Shown here: piece by piece, positions 1 to 8,647 of the stretch
Layout: each line of letters starts with the position of its first letter
Numbering within the stretch: position 1 is the first letter of the stretch
DNA from: Mesorhizobium sp. B2-8-5
Lineage (GTDB): Bacteria; Pseudomonadota; Alphaproteobacteria; Rhizobiales; Rhizobiaceae
Reading direction: 5' to 3'
DNA length: 64,000 nucleotides
Assembly (NCBI RefSeq): GCF_006440675.2
Contig: NZ_CP083951.1
Coordinates: 310,001-374,000 of the forward strand
The notes under the pieces: generated by a model
What the model was told of the DNA's origin: nothing
Seen by the model: the letters and a program-made list of their open reading frames with translations, nothing else
The model's database searches: none
Position numbers and translations under genes: made by a program

Positions 1-1056
1 CGGGCCGGCGGCGGCTTCCAGCTTCTGGCTGTCCTCGTTGGTCAGCCACCAGACCAGGGAGGCGGCGGCTTCCTTGTTGGCGCAGTTCTCGGTCACCGAG
101 AAGCCGTGGAAACCGGACCAGCCGGTGCGCTTGCCGGAAGACCCCTTGGGCGCGACTTTCACGCCGACATTGCCGGCGACCTTCGAGGACTTCGGATCGT
201 TGAAGAAACCGGCCCAGCCCGGCCAATCGAGGTTGATCGCCACGGTGCCCGAGGCAAAGCCCTGGCCGAGATCGTCCCAGAGATAGTTGGTGGTGCCGGC
301 CGGCACCGCCTTGGCCTTGTAAAGGTTGACGAACCAGTCAAGTGCACGGATGCCGGCCTCGGAATTGAAGACGGGCTTGCCGTCCTTGTCGAGATATTCG
401 CCGCCCTCGGCGACCACCATCTCGTAGAAGCGGCCGTTGATCGCCTCTTCCTTGCCGGCGAACTGCGTGCCGTAGAAATTGGGCGGGTTGGCGAAGAACT
501 CGGCCTGGTCGGTGACTTCCTTCCAGGTGTCGGGCGGTGCAAGGTCGTAGCCGTATTTGGCCTTGAACTTGGTCTTGTTGTCGGCGTTCTCGTAGAGGCT
601 CTTCTGGTAGTAGAGCGCCGAGACGTCGAACTGCGCGCGCGGCAGCATTTCCAGCTTGCCGTCGATGGTCGCGGCCTTGATCGTCGACGGCACGAAAGCG
701 TCGATCTCTTCCTTCGGCAAGAGCTTGCTGAGGTCGGTGTAAAGGCCCGTATACTGCGGCGCGAAGGACGAATGGTTCCAGCCGACGCACCAGTTGGTGC
801 TGCCCGAGGCGATGTCGGACTTCAATTCCTTGTCGATGTCGAAGCCGTTCTTCTTGGTCAGGATGTTGACCTTGGCGCCGGTCGCCTTCTCCCATTCGGG
901 GATGCGCTCGTAGAGCTTTTCATATTGCTGGCCGCCGATCAGCTTCACGTCGATCGTCACGCCCGGAAATTTGCCGGGCAGATCGGCCGAAAACGCCGTG
1001 CCGCTCAGCAGCAGGCCAGCCAGGCCGGCGGAAATGCCTAGAACCAGTCTCGTCAT
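1..1056 (-). CDS. Sugar ABC transporter substrate-binding protein (family 1), C-terminus cut by window edge
   Basis: Periplasmic binding protein that should deliver a sugar-like solute to an ABC importer whose other genes would lie left of the window. The first 352 codons are present. The N-terminus has Arg at residue 3, a hydrophobic core and a likely signal-peptidase site after 'GTAFS' (about residue 23). The mature part has the alternating pattern of COG1653 proteins, including 'PEWEKATGAKVNILTKK' and the C-lobe 'FHGFSVTENCANKEAAA'. The ATG at 1056-1054 is preceded by GGAGGAGAAC, a strong ribosome binding site. It is transcribed away from the IclR gene, which probably controls it. The family call is firm; the substrate is unknown. 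Confidence 0.85.
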   Translation of the reverse strand, partial: MTRLVLGISAGLAGLLLSGTAFSADLPGKFPGVTIDVKLIGGQQYEKLYERIPEWEKATGAKVNILTKKNGFDIDKELKSDIASGSTNWCVGWNHSSFAPQYTGLYTDLSKLLPKEEIDAFVPSTIKAATIDGKLEMLPRAQFDVSALYYQKSLYENADNKTKFKAKYGYDLAPPDTWKEVTDQAEFFANPPNFYGTQFAGKEEAINGRFYEMVVAEGGEYLDKDGKPVFNSEAGIRALDWFVNLYKAKAVPAGTTNYLWDDLGQGFASGTVAINLDWPGWAGFFNDPKSSKVAGNVGVKVAPKGSSGKRTGWSGFHGFSVTENCANKEAAASLVWWLTNEDSQKLEAAAGP

Positions 1057-1221
1057 GTTCTCCTCCCATGGGCTCGCAGCGACGGCCCGCCGAGTGCGTG
1101 ACCGATCGCTTAAGCTTCATTCATATGCAAATAGCATTTTCATTCCCGGGTCAAGATGATTATGCTTCCAGCGGAATGAAGTTCATGCATATATGCAGAT
1201 CGAAATTCACTGGAGGGGCAG
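1057..1221. promoter_or_regulatory. Divergent promoter region with palindromes, candidate IclR operators
   Basis: This 165-bp gap separates the divergently read binding-protein and IclR genes. It holds a perfect 12-bp palindrome TGCATATATGCA (1186-1197) and an imperfect one ATGCAAATAGCAT (1125-1137), each preceded by a TTCAT block, so the two sites look like copies of one operator. It is also AT-richer than the flanking genes. That IclR binds here is inference. Confidence 0.45.
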
Positions 1222-2010
1222 ATGGCAGAGGAAGAAGATGGGGACCGCTACCGCGCGCCGGCGCTCGACAAGGGCCTGGACATCCTCGAGCTCTTGTCGA
1301 GCGTGGATGGCGGGCTGACGCAGGCGGAGATCGCCAAGCGGCTCGACCGCAGCCCGAACGAGTTCTACCGGATGCTCGACCGGCTGGTGCGGCGCGGCTA
1401 TGTCACCAAGATCGACGGCGACCGGTATTCGCTGACGCTCAAGCTGTTCGGGCTGGCGCAGCTGCACGCCCCTGTGCGCAGGCTGGTGTCCTACGCGACG
1501 CCGATCATGCGGGAACTGGCCGAAACCTCATGGCAGGCCAACCAATTGGTGGTGTTCGACCGCGGCGCGGCCGTGGTCATCGCGCAGCAGGAAGCGCCCC
1601 GCTATTGGGGCATTTCGATCCGCGTCGGCTCGCATATCAGCCTGTTCGACACCGGTTCCGGCCATGTGCTGCTCGCCTTCCGCTCACCCGAAGAGCGCAA
1701 GATGATGATCGCCGAGCATCTGCAGAGCACCGAACAGCTCAACCTGACGCCGGAGTTCTTCGCCCGCCTCGACCAGGTGCGCGACCGGGGCTACGAGATG
1801 ATGGCATCGCTGCAGACCGCCGGCGTCTACAATCTTTCGACGCCGGTGCTAGGCCCTGACGGCAGAGCCATCGCGGCGCTGACCATCCCCTACATCACCC
1901 TGGTCAACGCGCCGACGGCGCCGGATATCACGCTGACGATTCGGCATCTGCAAGGCGCCGCCGCCAGGCTCTCGCAGCTCGCCGGATCCGATGTGCCGCA
2001 GTCGCAGTAA
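1222..2010 (+). CDS. IclR family transcriptional regulator
   Basis: A 262-residue regulator of normal IclR length. Residues about 12-65 form the winged helix ('GLTQAEIAKRLDRSPNEFYR' is the helix-turn-helix). Residues about 85-250 form the effector-binding domain ('YWGISIRVGSHISLFDTGSG', then 'NLSTPVLGPDGRAIAALTIP'). ATG at 1222 follows GGAGGGG with good spacing. It diverges from the solute-binding gene at 1-1056 and precedes the amidohydrolase at 2179, so all three probably answer to one small molecule. IclR proteins usually repress or activate catabolic operons next to them; the ligand cannot be read from sequence. Confidence 0.9.
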   Translation: MAEEEDGDRYRAPALDKGLDILELLSSVDGGLTQAEIAKRLDRSPNEFYRMLDRLVRRGYVTKIDGDRYSLTLKLFGLAQLHAPVRRLVSYATPIMRELAETSWQANQLVVFDRGAAVVIAQQEAPRYWGISIRVGSHISLFDTGSGHVLLAFRSPEERKMMIAEHLQSTEQLNLTPEFFARLDQVRDRGYEMMASLQTAGVYNLSTPVLGPDGRAIAALTIPYITLVNAPTAPDITLTIRHLQGAAARLSQLAGSDVPQSQ

Positions 2011-2052
2011 TTTCTTATTTGAATAATGGATTTTTCGGCGGGATAGTGTCCT

Positions 2053-2151
2053 AGAGTGGGATGAACTCAAAAGCAGCCGGTCATTCCGCTCTAACGCCTT
2101 GTTTTTTGGAGCATGATCTTATCCGAAAAGTCTGCAACTTTTCGGGATCAT
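2053..2151. repeat. Intergenic double-hairpin palindromic element
   Basis: Two hairpins sit between the IclR stop and the amidohydrolase start. The first is imperfect, AGAGTGGGATGA paired with TCATTCCGCTCT. The second (2113-2151) has outer arms ATGATC/GATCAT and inner arms CCGAAAAGT/ACTTTTCGG around a 5-base loop. The layout resembles dispersed palindromes common between genes in Mesorhizobium (recollection, not searched). It may trim or terminate transcripts. Confidence 0.6.
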
Positions 2152-2178
2152 TCTCCGGTCCACGGAGGATACGTCGCC

Positions 2179-3018
2179 ATGATCATCGACACGCATCTGC
2201 ATCTCATCGACCAGAGCGCGCTCCGCTATCCGTGGCTGGCCGGCGCGCCGGCGCTGAACCGCGATTTCTCCTATGAGGAATATGCCGCCGACGCGCGGCG
2301 CGTAGGCATCGAAGGCGTCCTGCATATGGAGGTCGATGTCGACCCAGCCGACATCGCCGCCGAGACGGCCTATGTGAAATCGGTCGCCAGCCGGGCCGGG
2401 AGCCTGCTTCGTGGAGCGATCGCCGCCTGCCGGCCGGAGGAGGCCGGTTTCGAGGCCTATCTGGAAACGGTCAGGGCCGATCCGTTCGTCAAGGGTTTCC
2501 GCCGCGTGCTGCATGTCGTGCCCGACGACCTGTCGGAAGGAGCGCTGTTTCGCCAGAACATCAAGCGGCTGGCCGGCACCGGCCTGACCTTCGACCTTGT
2601 GGTGCTGCCGCATCAGATCCCGAAGGCATTAGCGCTTGCCGACCTCGCGCCCGACGTCCAGTTCGTCCTCGACCATTGCGGCGTGCCCGACATCAAGGGC
2701 AATGCCGAGCATCCGTGGCGCGAGCATATGGAAGCAATCGCCAAGCGGCCGAACGTCACGGCCAAGATCTCCGGCGTCGTCGCCTATGCCGACCCGGCGA
2801 CATGGACGGTCGAGACGCTCCGGCCCTATGTCGAGCACACGATCCATTGCTTCGGCTGGGATCGGGTGATCTGGGGCAGCGACTGGCCGGTCTGCACGCT
2901 GGGCGGCGGGCTGACGACCTGGGTTGCCGCCACCCATGCACTGCTTGCCGGCACGAGCGAGGCGGAGCGAGCCCGCCTGCTTTCGGGCAATGCGCGCCAG
3001 TTGTGGCGGCTTGGATAG
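2179..3018 (+). CDS. COG3618-type amidohydrolase / lactonase
   Basis: A 279-residue TIM-barrel hydrolase of the amidohydrolase-2 group, which includes lactonases acting on sugar acids and 2-pyrone-4,6-dicarboxylate. It opens with the metal site 'DTHLHL' (H6, H8), has 'FVLDHCGVPD' mid-barrel and ends with the 'WGSDWPVC' aspartate typical of COG3618. I chose ATG 2179 because CGGAGGAT lies 8 bases upstream and the metal motif then starts at residue 4; an ATG at 2113 would add 22 residues encoded by the palindromic repeat. It lies downstream of the IclR gene. A likely job is hydrolysing a lactone from the imported sugar; the substrate is inferred only. Confidence 0.85.
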   Translation: MIIDTHLHLIDQSALRYPWLAGAPALNRDFSYEEYAADARRVGIEGVLHMEVDVDPADIAAETAYVKSVASRAGSLLRGAIAACRPEEAGFEAYLETVRADPFVKGFRRVLHVVPDDLSEGALFRQNIKRLAGTGLTFDLVVLPHQIPKALALADLAPDVQFVLDHCGVPDIKGNAEHPWREHMEAIAKRPNVTAKISGVVAYADPATWTVETLRPYVEHTIHCFGWDRVIWGSDWPVCTLGGGLTTWVAATHALLAGTSEAERARLLSGNARQLWRLG

Positions 3019-3041
3019 GCAAAAAAGAGCTCGCCTGCAAA

Positions 3042-3475
3042 CTAATCGCTGCCAGCGAGCATTTGCGCCGGCACACCGAGTTCTGGCCCGGCGTCGGCGA
3101 GCCGCTGATCAAGCGTATATATCGTGGCGCCATGCTCCGATGCGATGGCGAGATGCAGCGCGTCCCCTGCTCGAAGTCCAAGATCGTGCCGATCGGCAAA
3201 CCTCGCTGCCGCCCGGAACTGCCCGCCCGTCACGCCCAGGACGGTAAAGCTCTCCGCGACAAGCCTATTAAACACGGCAAGCGCGGCGGCGCGCTGTTCC
3301 AGGCTGATTTGTCCTGTGCGTAGCTTGATCGCCATGGCGGACGACATCTCGGTGACGGTCCAGTCGCTAATGAGAAGCTGCGCCGGCTCCTGTTCCGTCA
3401 GCCAAGCCTGCACACGCGGCGTCATCGTTTCGTTCGAGAGAGCCGCCACGATAAGCGACGTGTCGAGATAGAGCA

Positions 3476-3476
<1 letters not shown>
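3042..3476 (-). CDS. vapC: PIN domain ribonuclease toxin (VapC-like)
   Basis: A 144-residue PIN protein. The four acidic metal ligands are visible: D5 in 'LYLDTS', E43 in 'VTEMSSA', D105 in 'AGDALHLA' and D123 in 'TLDQRLADA'. Such toxins cleave specific RNAs (often tRNAs) when their antitoxin is lost. Its ATG overlaps the antitoxin stop by one base (TGATG), the usual translational coupling. It is convergent with the amidohydrolase gene, which ends 24 bases away. Intact and probably functional; the RNA target is unknown. Confidence 0.88.
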
Positions 3477-3838
<362 letters not shown>

Positions 3839-3901
3839 CTAAGTCGCCCAAGCGCGACATTTTACGAGGGCGACCAGGAATCAAACAGCTTGCCGCTCGA
3901 T

Positions 3902-4867
3902 CTAAACCGTCGTGCGAACGTGGCGCTCGCGGCCGTAGAGCGAGACCAGAAGCAGGATGACCAGGCCGAGCGCGGCCTGCACCGTCGACGGCCGGAAGCC
4001 GAGGCCGATCAGCAGCGTGTTGATTTCGGTCAGCACCAGGACGCCGGCGATGGTGCCGAGATAGCTGCCGCGGCCGCCGACAAGCGCCGCGCCGCCGACC
4101 ACGACGGCGGCGATCGTCTGGAAGAGATAGGGCTGGCCGACATCGCCATAGGCCGAGCCGGTGAAGCCGAGCAGCAACACGCCGGCGACAGCCGCGAAGA
4201 AGGCGCTGGCCGCATAGGTGACGACCCACATGCGCAACGGATCGATCAGCGCCAGGGGCGCTGCCTCCGGGTTGCTGCCGACCGCGTAGAGCCGGCGGCC
4301 ATAGGGCGTGCGGGCAAGCACCAGCACGATCAGCGCCGTCAGTACCACGAGGCAAGGCACCAGCAAGGGCACGGGCAAGGGACCGACCGAGCCGCCGATC
4401 GAGACGAAGCTGGACACGGCCTGCGGCGCCGAGCCGGATGGAAAACCGCCGGTCCACAACAGTACGGCGCCCTGGACGATCATGCCGATGCCGAGCGTGA
4501 CGATCAGCGGATGGATGTTGAGCCCGCGCGAGATCAGCCCGTTCAGCGCCCCGATGGCGACGGCAAGGACACCGACGACAACGCAGACCAGGGCGAAGTT
4601 CCAGCCCTGGCCGTAAAGCTGCGCCGCCACGACGTTGGCGAAGCCGATGACGAAGGGGATGGAAAGATCGATGCCGCCGAGGATGACGACCAGCGTCTGG
4701 CCGATCGAAGCCACCGCCAGCAGCGAGGCGATGACCAGCAGCGCGCGGATGGCGAAGGGCGCCGAATAGCCGGGGATGAGCAGCGTGCCGACGATCTGCA
4801 GCAGCAGCGCCATGAGGAAGGCACCGGCGATGCGGGCGTTGGTGGACTGGAACCAGTTGCTTATCAT
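3902..4867 (-). CDS. RbsC-type sugar ABC transporter permease (distal)
   Basis: A 321-residue inner-membrane permease, about nine hydrophobic helices, of the branched-chain/ribose type. Family signatures are 'GGIDLSIPFVIGFANV' and 'IHPLIVTLGIGMIVQG', plus the coupling-helix region 'GRRLYAVGSNPEAA'. ATG 4867 lies 5 bases past the stop of the preceding permease; the reading frame stays open further upstream but that part has a different amino acid character. Last gene of an eight-gene leftward operon. It probably forms a heterodimer with the 4873-5814 permease, powered by the two ATPases upstream. Confidence 0.9.
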   Translation of the reverse strand: MISNWFQSTNARIAGAFLMALLLQIVGTLLIPGYSAPFAIRALLVIASLLAVASIGQTLVVILGGIDLSIPFVIGFANVVAAQLYGQGWNFALVCVVVGVLAVAIGALNGLISRGLNIHPLIVTLGIGMIVQGAVLLWTGGFPSGSAPQAVSSFVSIGGSVGPLPVPLLVPCLVVLTALIVLVLARTPYGRRLYAVGSNPEAAPLALIDPLRMWVVTYAASAFFAAVAGVLLLGFTGSAYGDVGQPYLFQTIAAVVVGGAALVGGRGSYLGTIAGVLVLTEINTLLIGLGFRPSTVQAALGLVILLLVSLYGRERHVRTTV

Positions 4868-4872
4868 CCCGG

Positions 4873-5814
4873 TCAGCCTTTCCGCCTCGACAGCCGTTCC
4901 TGCACCGCCGTCAACACCACGGCGATAACGAGGATCAGGCCATAGGCGATCTGCAGCACATAGGTTGAAACGTTGAAGGTTGTGAGCAGGCTCTGCAGCA
5001 GGAAGATGTCGATGGCGCCGATCGCGGCACCGCCAAGCCCGCCGCGCCCGCCGGCGAGGCTGACGCCGCCGAGCGCCACGGCGGCAATCGCAATCAGCGT
5101 GTAGGTCGGGCCGATATTGGGGTCGGCCGAGCCGATCAGCGCGGTGAGCATCAGCCCAGCCGCGGCGGCGAAGATTCCGGTCAGGACATAGGCGATGAGC
5201 CGCACCTTGGTCACCGGCACTCCGGCGGTATAGGCGGCGCGGTCGTCGCTGCCGACGGCCATCAGCAGGTCGCAATAGGGCGTTCGGCGCACCAGGAGCC
5301 AGCACAGGCCGATCAGCGCCAGCGGTAGGATCGAGAGCGGCCCGGCCATCGCCTTCAGCCAGTCCGGCGCGGGGCCGATCGGCGCCGGCAGGATGGTGAG
5401 CGTGACGCCGGTCAGAATCAGATAGGTGCCAAGCGTCGCCACGATCGGTTGAATGCGCAGGATCGTGGCGAGCACACCGTTCGCGGCGCCGACCGCCGCG
5501 CCAACCAGCAGAGCCGCGGGAACAATGATCCACGGTGACGAGATGCCGAGATTGAGGAACAGCACCTGGATGACCAAAGCATTGACGAAGCCCATGAGCG
5601 GACCGACGGAGATATCGATGCCGCCGCGTCCCGCCAGGACGACCGGGGCGGAGGCGACGGCCGCGCCGATCAGCGGTGCGGCCAGCCCCAGCAGCGTGCC
5701 CCAGGATGAAGGCTGAAAGCGCGCCGGGTTGAGCGTGACGTTGAGCACGAGCAGGACGACAAGCATCACCACGGCAAAGCCGACGCCACGGAGCTTGCGA
5801 AGGACCGGGCTCAT
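4873..5814 (-). CDS. RbsC-type sugar ABC transporter permease (proximal)
   Basis: A 313-residue membrane protein of the same family as its downstream neighbour. It has 'RGGIDISVGPLMGFVNAL', 'IQPIVATLGTYLILTGV' and 'ALGGVSLAGGRGG'. Its start overlaps the ATPase gene stop (ATGA at 5811-5814), so translation is coupled. Two different permeases in one operon point to a heterodimeric channel, unlike the RbsC homodimer of E. coli. Substrate unknown. Confidence 0.9.
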   Translation of the reverse strand: MSPVLRKLRGVGFAVVMLVVLLVLNVTLNPARFQPSSWGTLLGLAAPLIGAAVASAPVVLAGRGGIDISVGPLMGFVNALVIQVLFLNLGISSPWIIVPAALLVGAAVGAANGVLATILRIQPIVATLGTYLILTGVTLTILPAPIGPAPDWLKAMAGPLSILPLALIGLCWLLVRRTPYCDLLMAVGSDDRAAYTAGVPVTKVRLIAYVLTGIFAAAAGLMLTALIGSADPNIGPTYTLIAIAAVALGGVSLAGGRGGLGGAAIGAIDIFLLQSLLTTFNVSTYVLQIAYGLILVIAVVLTAVQERLSRRKG

Positions 5815-6548
5815 GCGGCGCGCCCGAACATGGCGGCAATCACGGTGTCGGTGGTCATCTCCGCGCCCGCGAACTCGGCCGACACGCGCTGCTCGCGGAA
5901 CACCAGCACGCGGTGGCAGAGAAGCAATATCTCCTCGATCTCGCTGGACAGGATCACCAGGGCCATGCCCTCGGCGGCGAGGCCACGGAAGACGTCATAA
6001 AGCACATGGCGGGTCGCCACGTCGACGCCACGCGTCGGATCGTTGAGCAGAAGGAAGTTCGGCTCCAGCGCAAGCGCCCGGGCGAGCAGCACCTTCTGCT
6101 GGTTGCCGCCGGACAGCGTCGTTATGGCCGCATCCGGACGCGGCGCGACGATGCCGAGTTTCTGCCTGTAGGTCTCATAGCGACGACGGCGTGCCGCGAA
6201 GTTCAAGAAGCCGAAGCGGCGGTCGTTCGACACGGTGGAGATGGCGAAATTGTCGAGCACCGACTGCGTCGGGAAAATGCCGGTCGAACGGCGGTCGCGC
6301 GGCAGATAGGCGATGCCGCCGGCGACGGCCTTGCGGAAGCTGGTGATCGACCCCGCCTTGCCGTCGACTGCGATCTCGCCGGCGACTGGCCGCTCGAGCC
6401 CGGCCAGCGCGCGCAGGAAGCGTTCCTGGCCGTGGCCGTCGAGCCCGGCAAGACCGACAATCTCGCCCGCCGCGATCGTCAGACTGATCGGATCGACACC
6501 GGGAGCGATGACGAGCTCCCGCACACGGAGGGCCTTTGCATCAGCCAT
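5811..6548 (-). CDS. ABC transporter ATPase, equivalent to the C-terminal half of RbsA
   Basis: A 245-residue nucleotide-binding protein matching the second cassette of RbsA/XylG-type ATPases. The Walker A place reads 'GLDGHGQER', degenerate as is usual for that half, while the signature 'LSGGNQQKV' and the switch region 'LILSSEIEEIL' are canonical. Walker B reads 'LLLNDPTRGVD'. ATG 6548 lies 8 bases inside the end of the preceding ATPase gene. Family members are normally one chain of about 500 residues; here the halves are separate, coupled genes. It should dimerise with the 6541-7278 product under the two permeases. Confidence 0.88.
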   Translation of the reverse strand: MADAKALRVRELVIAPGVDPISLTIAAGEIVGLAGLDGHGQERFLRALAGLERPVAGEIAVDGKAGSITSFRKAVAGGIAYLPRDRRSTGIFPTQSVLDNFAISTVSNDRRFGFLNFAARRRRYETYRQKLGIVAPRPDAAITTLSGGNQQKVLLARALALEPNFLLLNDPTRGVDVATRHVLYDVFRGLAAEGMALVILSSEIEEILLLCHRVLVFREQRVSAEFAGAEMTTDTVIAAMFGRAA

Positions 6549-7278
6549 GCGCCAGCTCCGCGGCCGTCTGCGGCGCCATCGCCGCCAGGAGCTCGGCCGG
6601 CGTCGAAACACCGCGCTCCTCGGTCTTCACCACTCGGCCGGCGCGCAGGATGGATATCCGGTCGGACAAAGCCATCACCTCGTCCATGCGGTGGGTGATG
6701 AACAGGATCAGCGTGCCCGCCCCAGCCACGGCGCGCATCAGCGCGAAGACCGACTCGCGATCGGCGAAGTCGAGCGCCGCCGTCACCTCGTCGAGGATCA
6801 GGACACGCGGGTTGCGGATGACGGCGCGGGCAAGCACGACAAGCTGTCGCGCGGCAAGCGGCAGCTCGCCGCATGGCCGGTCGAGATCGATCGGCGTCAC
6901 CGCGAAGCGGCCGAGCGCGGCCTGCGCCCGGGCCCGTCGCTCGTCGCGCGGCACGCCTCGTCGCCAAAGACCGTCCAGGCCAAGCAGGATGTTGTCGGTC
7001 ACCGAACGATCGGGCGCGACCAGCACCTCCTGGAAGACGGTAGCAAAGCCAGCGGCCTGGAAGGCGGCGGGCTGTGTGCCGGAAAACGCCTTGCCGCCCA
7101 GCAGGATCGCACCGCCATCCGGCTGCACGATGCCGGACAACAGTTTCACCAGCGTGCTCTTGCCCGAGCCATTCTCGCCGAGGATCGTATGGATCGTGCC
7201 GGGATGGAAGGCGATCGACGCCTCGGCCAGCGCGACGGTTTCGCCATAGCGCTTGGAAACGCCTTGGACTTCGAGCAT
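6541..7278 (-). CDS. ABC transporter ATPase, equivalent to the N-terminal half of RbsA
   Basis: A 245-residue cassette with intact Walker A 'GENGSGKST' (about residues 34-42), Q-loop 'TVFQEVL' and H-loop 'FITHRMDEVM'. The signature place reads 'LPLAARQ' instead of LSGGQ-like, and Walker B reads 'LILDEVTAALD', with V where P is usual. So this half keeps good ATP-binding residues but a poor signature, complementary to its partner, which is the reverse. ATG 7278 is chosen over an upstream TTG (7290) because GGAAAGAGAC precedes it. It follows the binding-protein gene after a palindromic repeat. Confidence 0.88.
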   Translation of the reverse strand: MLEVQGVSKRYGETVALAEASIAFHPGTIHTILGENGSGKSTLVKLLSGIVQPDGGAILLGGKAFSGTQPAAFQAAGFATVFQEVLVAPDRSVTDNILLGLDGLWRRGVPRDERRARAQAALGRFAVTPIDLDRPCGELPLAARQLVVLARAVIRNPRVLILDEVTAALDFADRESVFALMRAVAGAGTLILFITHRMDEVMALSDRISILRAGRVVKTEERGVSTPAELLAAMAPQTAAELAHG

Positions 7279-7310
7279 GTCTCTTTCCAAAAACGGAGAA
7301 GCCGGCCCTT

Positions 7311-7413
7311 AGAGCGTTTCACCGTTTCATGGAAACGGCAAACCGCTCTATCTTTTCGTTTTGACGCAATTCCGGACGGAAAACCGTTTCACACTTTTCC
7401 TGGAATTGCTCTA
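7311..7413. repeat. Two-hairpin palindromic element inside the transporter operon
   Basis: The first hairpin pairs AGAGCG with CGCTCT and, inside, CCGTTTC with GGAAACGG. The second pairs CAATTCC with GGAATTG around a region containing GACGGAAAACCGTTTC. The same unit recurs at 20836-20907, three times at 40560-40718 and, inverted, at 56182-56267. It sits between the binding-protein gene and the ATPase genes, where a stable 3' structure could leave more mRNA for the binding protein than for the membrane parts. Confidence 0.75.
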
Positions 7414-7436
7414 GCGAGAGCCGGCTTCGCAAAACA

Positions 7437-8621
7437 TCACTTGGCGCAGGCGTCCGGCACCTTGGAATAATCCCAGCCCTTGGTGGGCGCGGGATTGGCG
7501 AAATAGGCGTCGAGCACGTCCTCGGGCATCGGGTCCGTCGGCGGCACCGGGAAGACCGAAACGGCATCCGGCGTCATGCAGTCCTTGTACCATTTGTCGA
7601 GCTCGGCGGCATGCACCGGCGGGATCGGGATCAGCAGCGTGTTGAGCTTCGGCTTCTGCCCGTCGAGCATGCGCTCACCGACGCGAAACAGCGTCTGCGC
7701 GGTCCAGCCCGGCAGCACGGCATGGCCCTCGAAGCGGTATTTGTCGGGATTGGCTTTCCAGTAGCCGAGCGCGTCGCCGGTGATCGAGCCGGTGATCAGC
7801 GGCGCCGGCCGACCGGCTTCGGCGAAGGCTTCGGCCACGACGCGGCTTTCGGAGCCGGTCGTCCACACCGCGTCGATCGGCGCCGGATTGGTGGCGATGG
7901 CCTGCAACACCACGGTCTTGGTGACGTTGGCCGTCCAGTTGCCGTTGACGGTGCGCGCGACCTTGAGGCCCTTGTTCTCGCCAAGCGCCTTGTCGGCGCC
8001 CTGCTTTTCCTGGACCACGATCGGATGACCGGCGATGCCCTCCACCACCAGCACGCTGGCGTCGGGCTTTGCCTTGCCGATCGCCGTCATCATGTCATAG
8101 CCCCAGCGGGCATAGTTGGAATCGACATTGATGGCGTTGGGGCTGGTGATCGAGCCCGCCGCGGTGATGAAGGGGATGCCAGCCTTGGCGGCGGCATCCA
8201 CGGCATCGTCGAGCGCCGTCGCCGAGCCCGGGATCGAGGTGATGATCGAACATTTCTTGTCGATGAAGGCACGGATCTGGTTGATCTGCTGGCTCGGGTC
8301 GTTGTTCGAATCCGACACTTCGAAGCTCGATACCGTGCCGTCGGCGATCAGGCCCTCGACCAGCCGCTTCAGCTCCTTGGTGACCGACACGCGCCACGGA
8401 TTGCCCTGGTAGCTCTCCGAGTGGCACCATTTCCACGGCTTGGCCGGCGGCGTGAAATTATCCCAGGCCGACGGCAGCACTTTCTGCGGCGCACCGTCAT
8501 ACTGCGCCTTGAGATCGGCAGGCAGGCCGTCGATCACCGACTTCACGTCGGCGGCATGGGCGGCGAACGGGATCGAGACTATGGCGGTTGCGGCGAGCAG
8601 GCCGCGTATCAGGCTGGTCAT
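7437..8621 (-). CDS. Exported sugar-type ABC substrate-binding protein (periplasmic binding protein type 1)
   Basis: A 394-residue periplasmic protein. The signal peptide is clear: 'MTSLIRGLLAATAIVSIPFA', cut after 'AHA' near residue 23. The mature protein has type-1 periplasmic binding features ('SNNDPSQQINQIRAFIDKK', 'GIPFITAAGSITSPNAINVD', 'IDAVWTTGSESRVVAEAF'). Two further Cys pairs are possible (near 'WKWCHSES' and 'KWYKDCMTP'). It is the expected partner of the RbsC-type permeases downstream. The fold suggests a sugar or other polar ligand; operon context (CoA-transferase, hydratase) suggests a sugar acid or carboxylate instead. Confidence 0.9.
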   Translation of the reverse strand: MTSLIRGLLAATAIVSIPFAAHAADVKSVIDGLPADLKAQYDGAPQKVLPSAWDNFTPPAKPWKWCHSESYQGNPWRVSVTKELKRLVEGLIADGTVSSFEVSDSNNDPSQQINQIRAFIDKKCSIITSIPGSATALDDAVDAAAKAGIPFITAAGSITSPNAINVDSNYARWGYDMMTAIGKAKPDASVLVVEGIAGHPIVVQEKQGADKALGENKGLKVARTVNGNWTANVTKTVVLQAIATNPAPIDAVWTTGSESRVVAEAFAEAGRPAPLITGSITGDALGYWKANPDKYRFEGHAVLPGWTAQTLFRVGERMLDGQKPKLNTLLIPIPPVHAAELDKWYKDCMTPDAVSVFPVPPTDPMPEDVLDAYFANPAPTKGWDYSKVPDACAK

Positions 8622-8647
8622 TTTTTCCTCCCTTGGTGCACCAGAAA

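Noticed and set aside
4868..5839. In-frame upstream extension of the distal permease into the proximal permease gene
   Set aside because: The extension is an out-of-frame reading of the proximal permease; the distal permease has its own ATG at 4867.
6541..6548. Frameshift splitting a fused ATPase
   Set aside because: Both halves have sensible ends, equal length and a normal coupling overlap, and the second has its own ATG. Treated as two genes, with the frameshift kept as a test.
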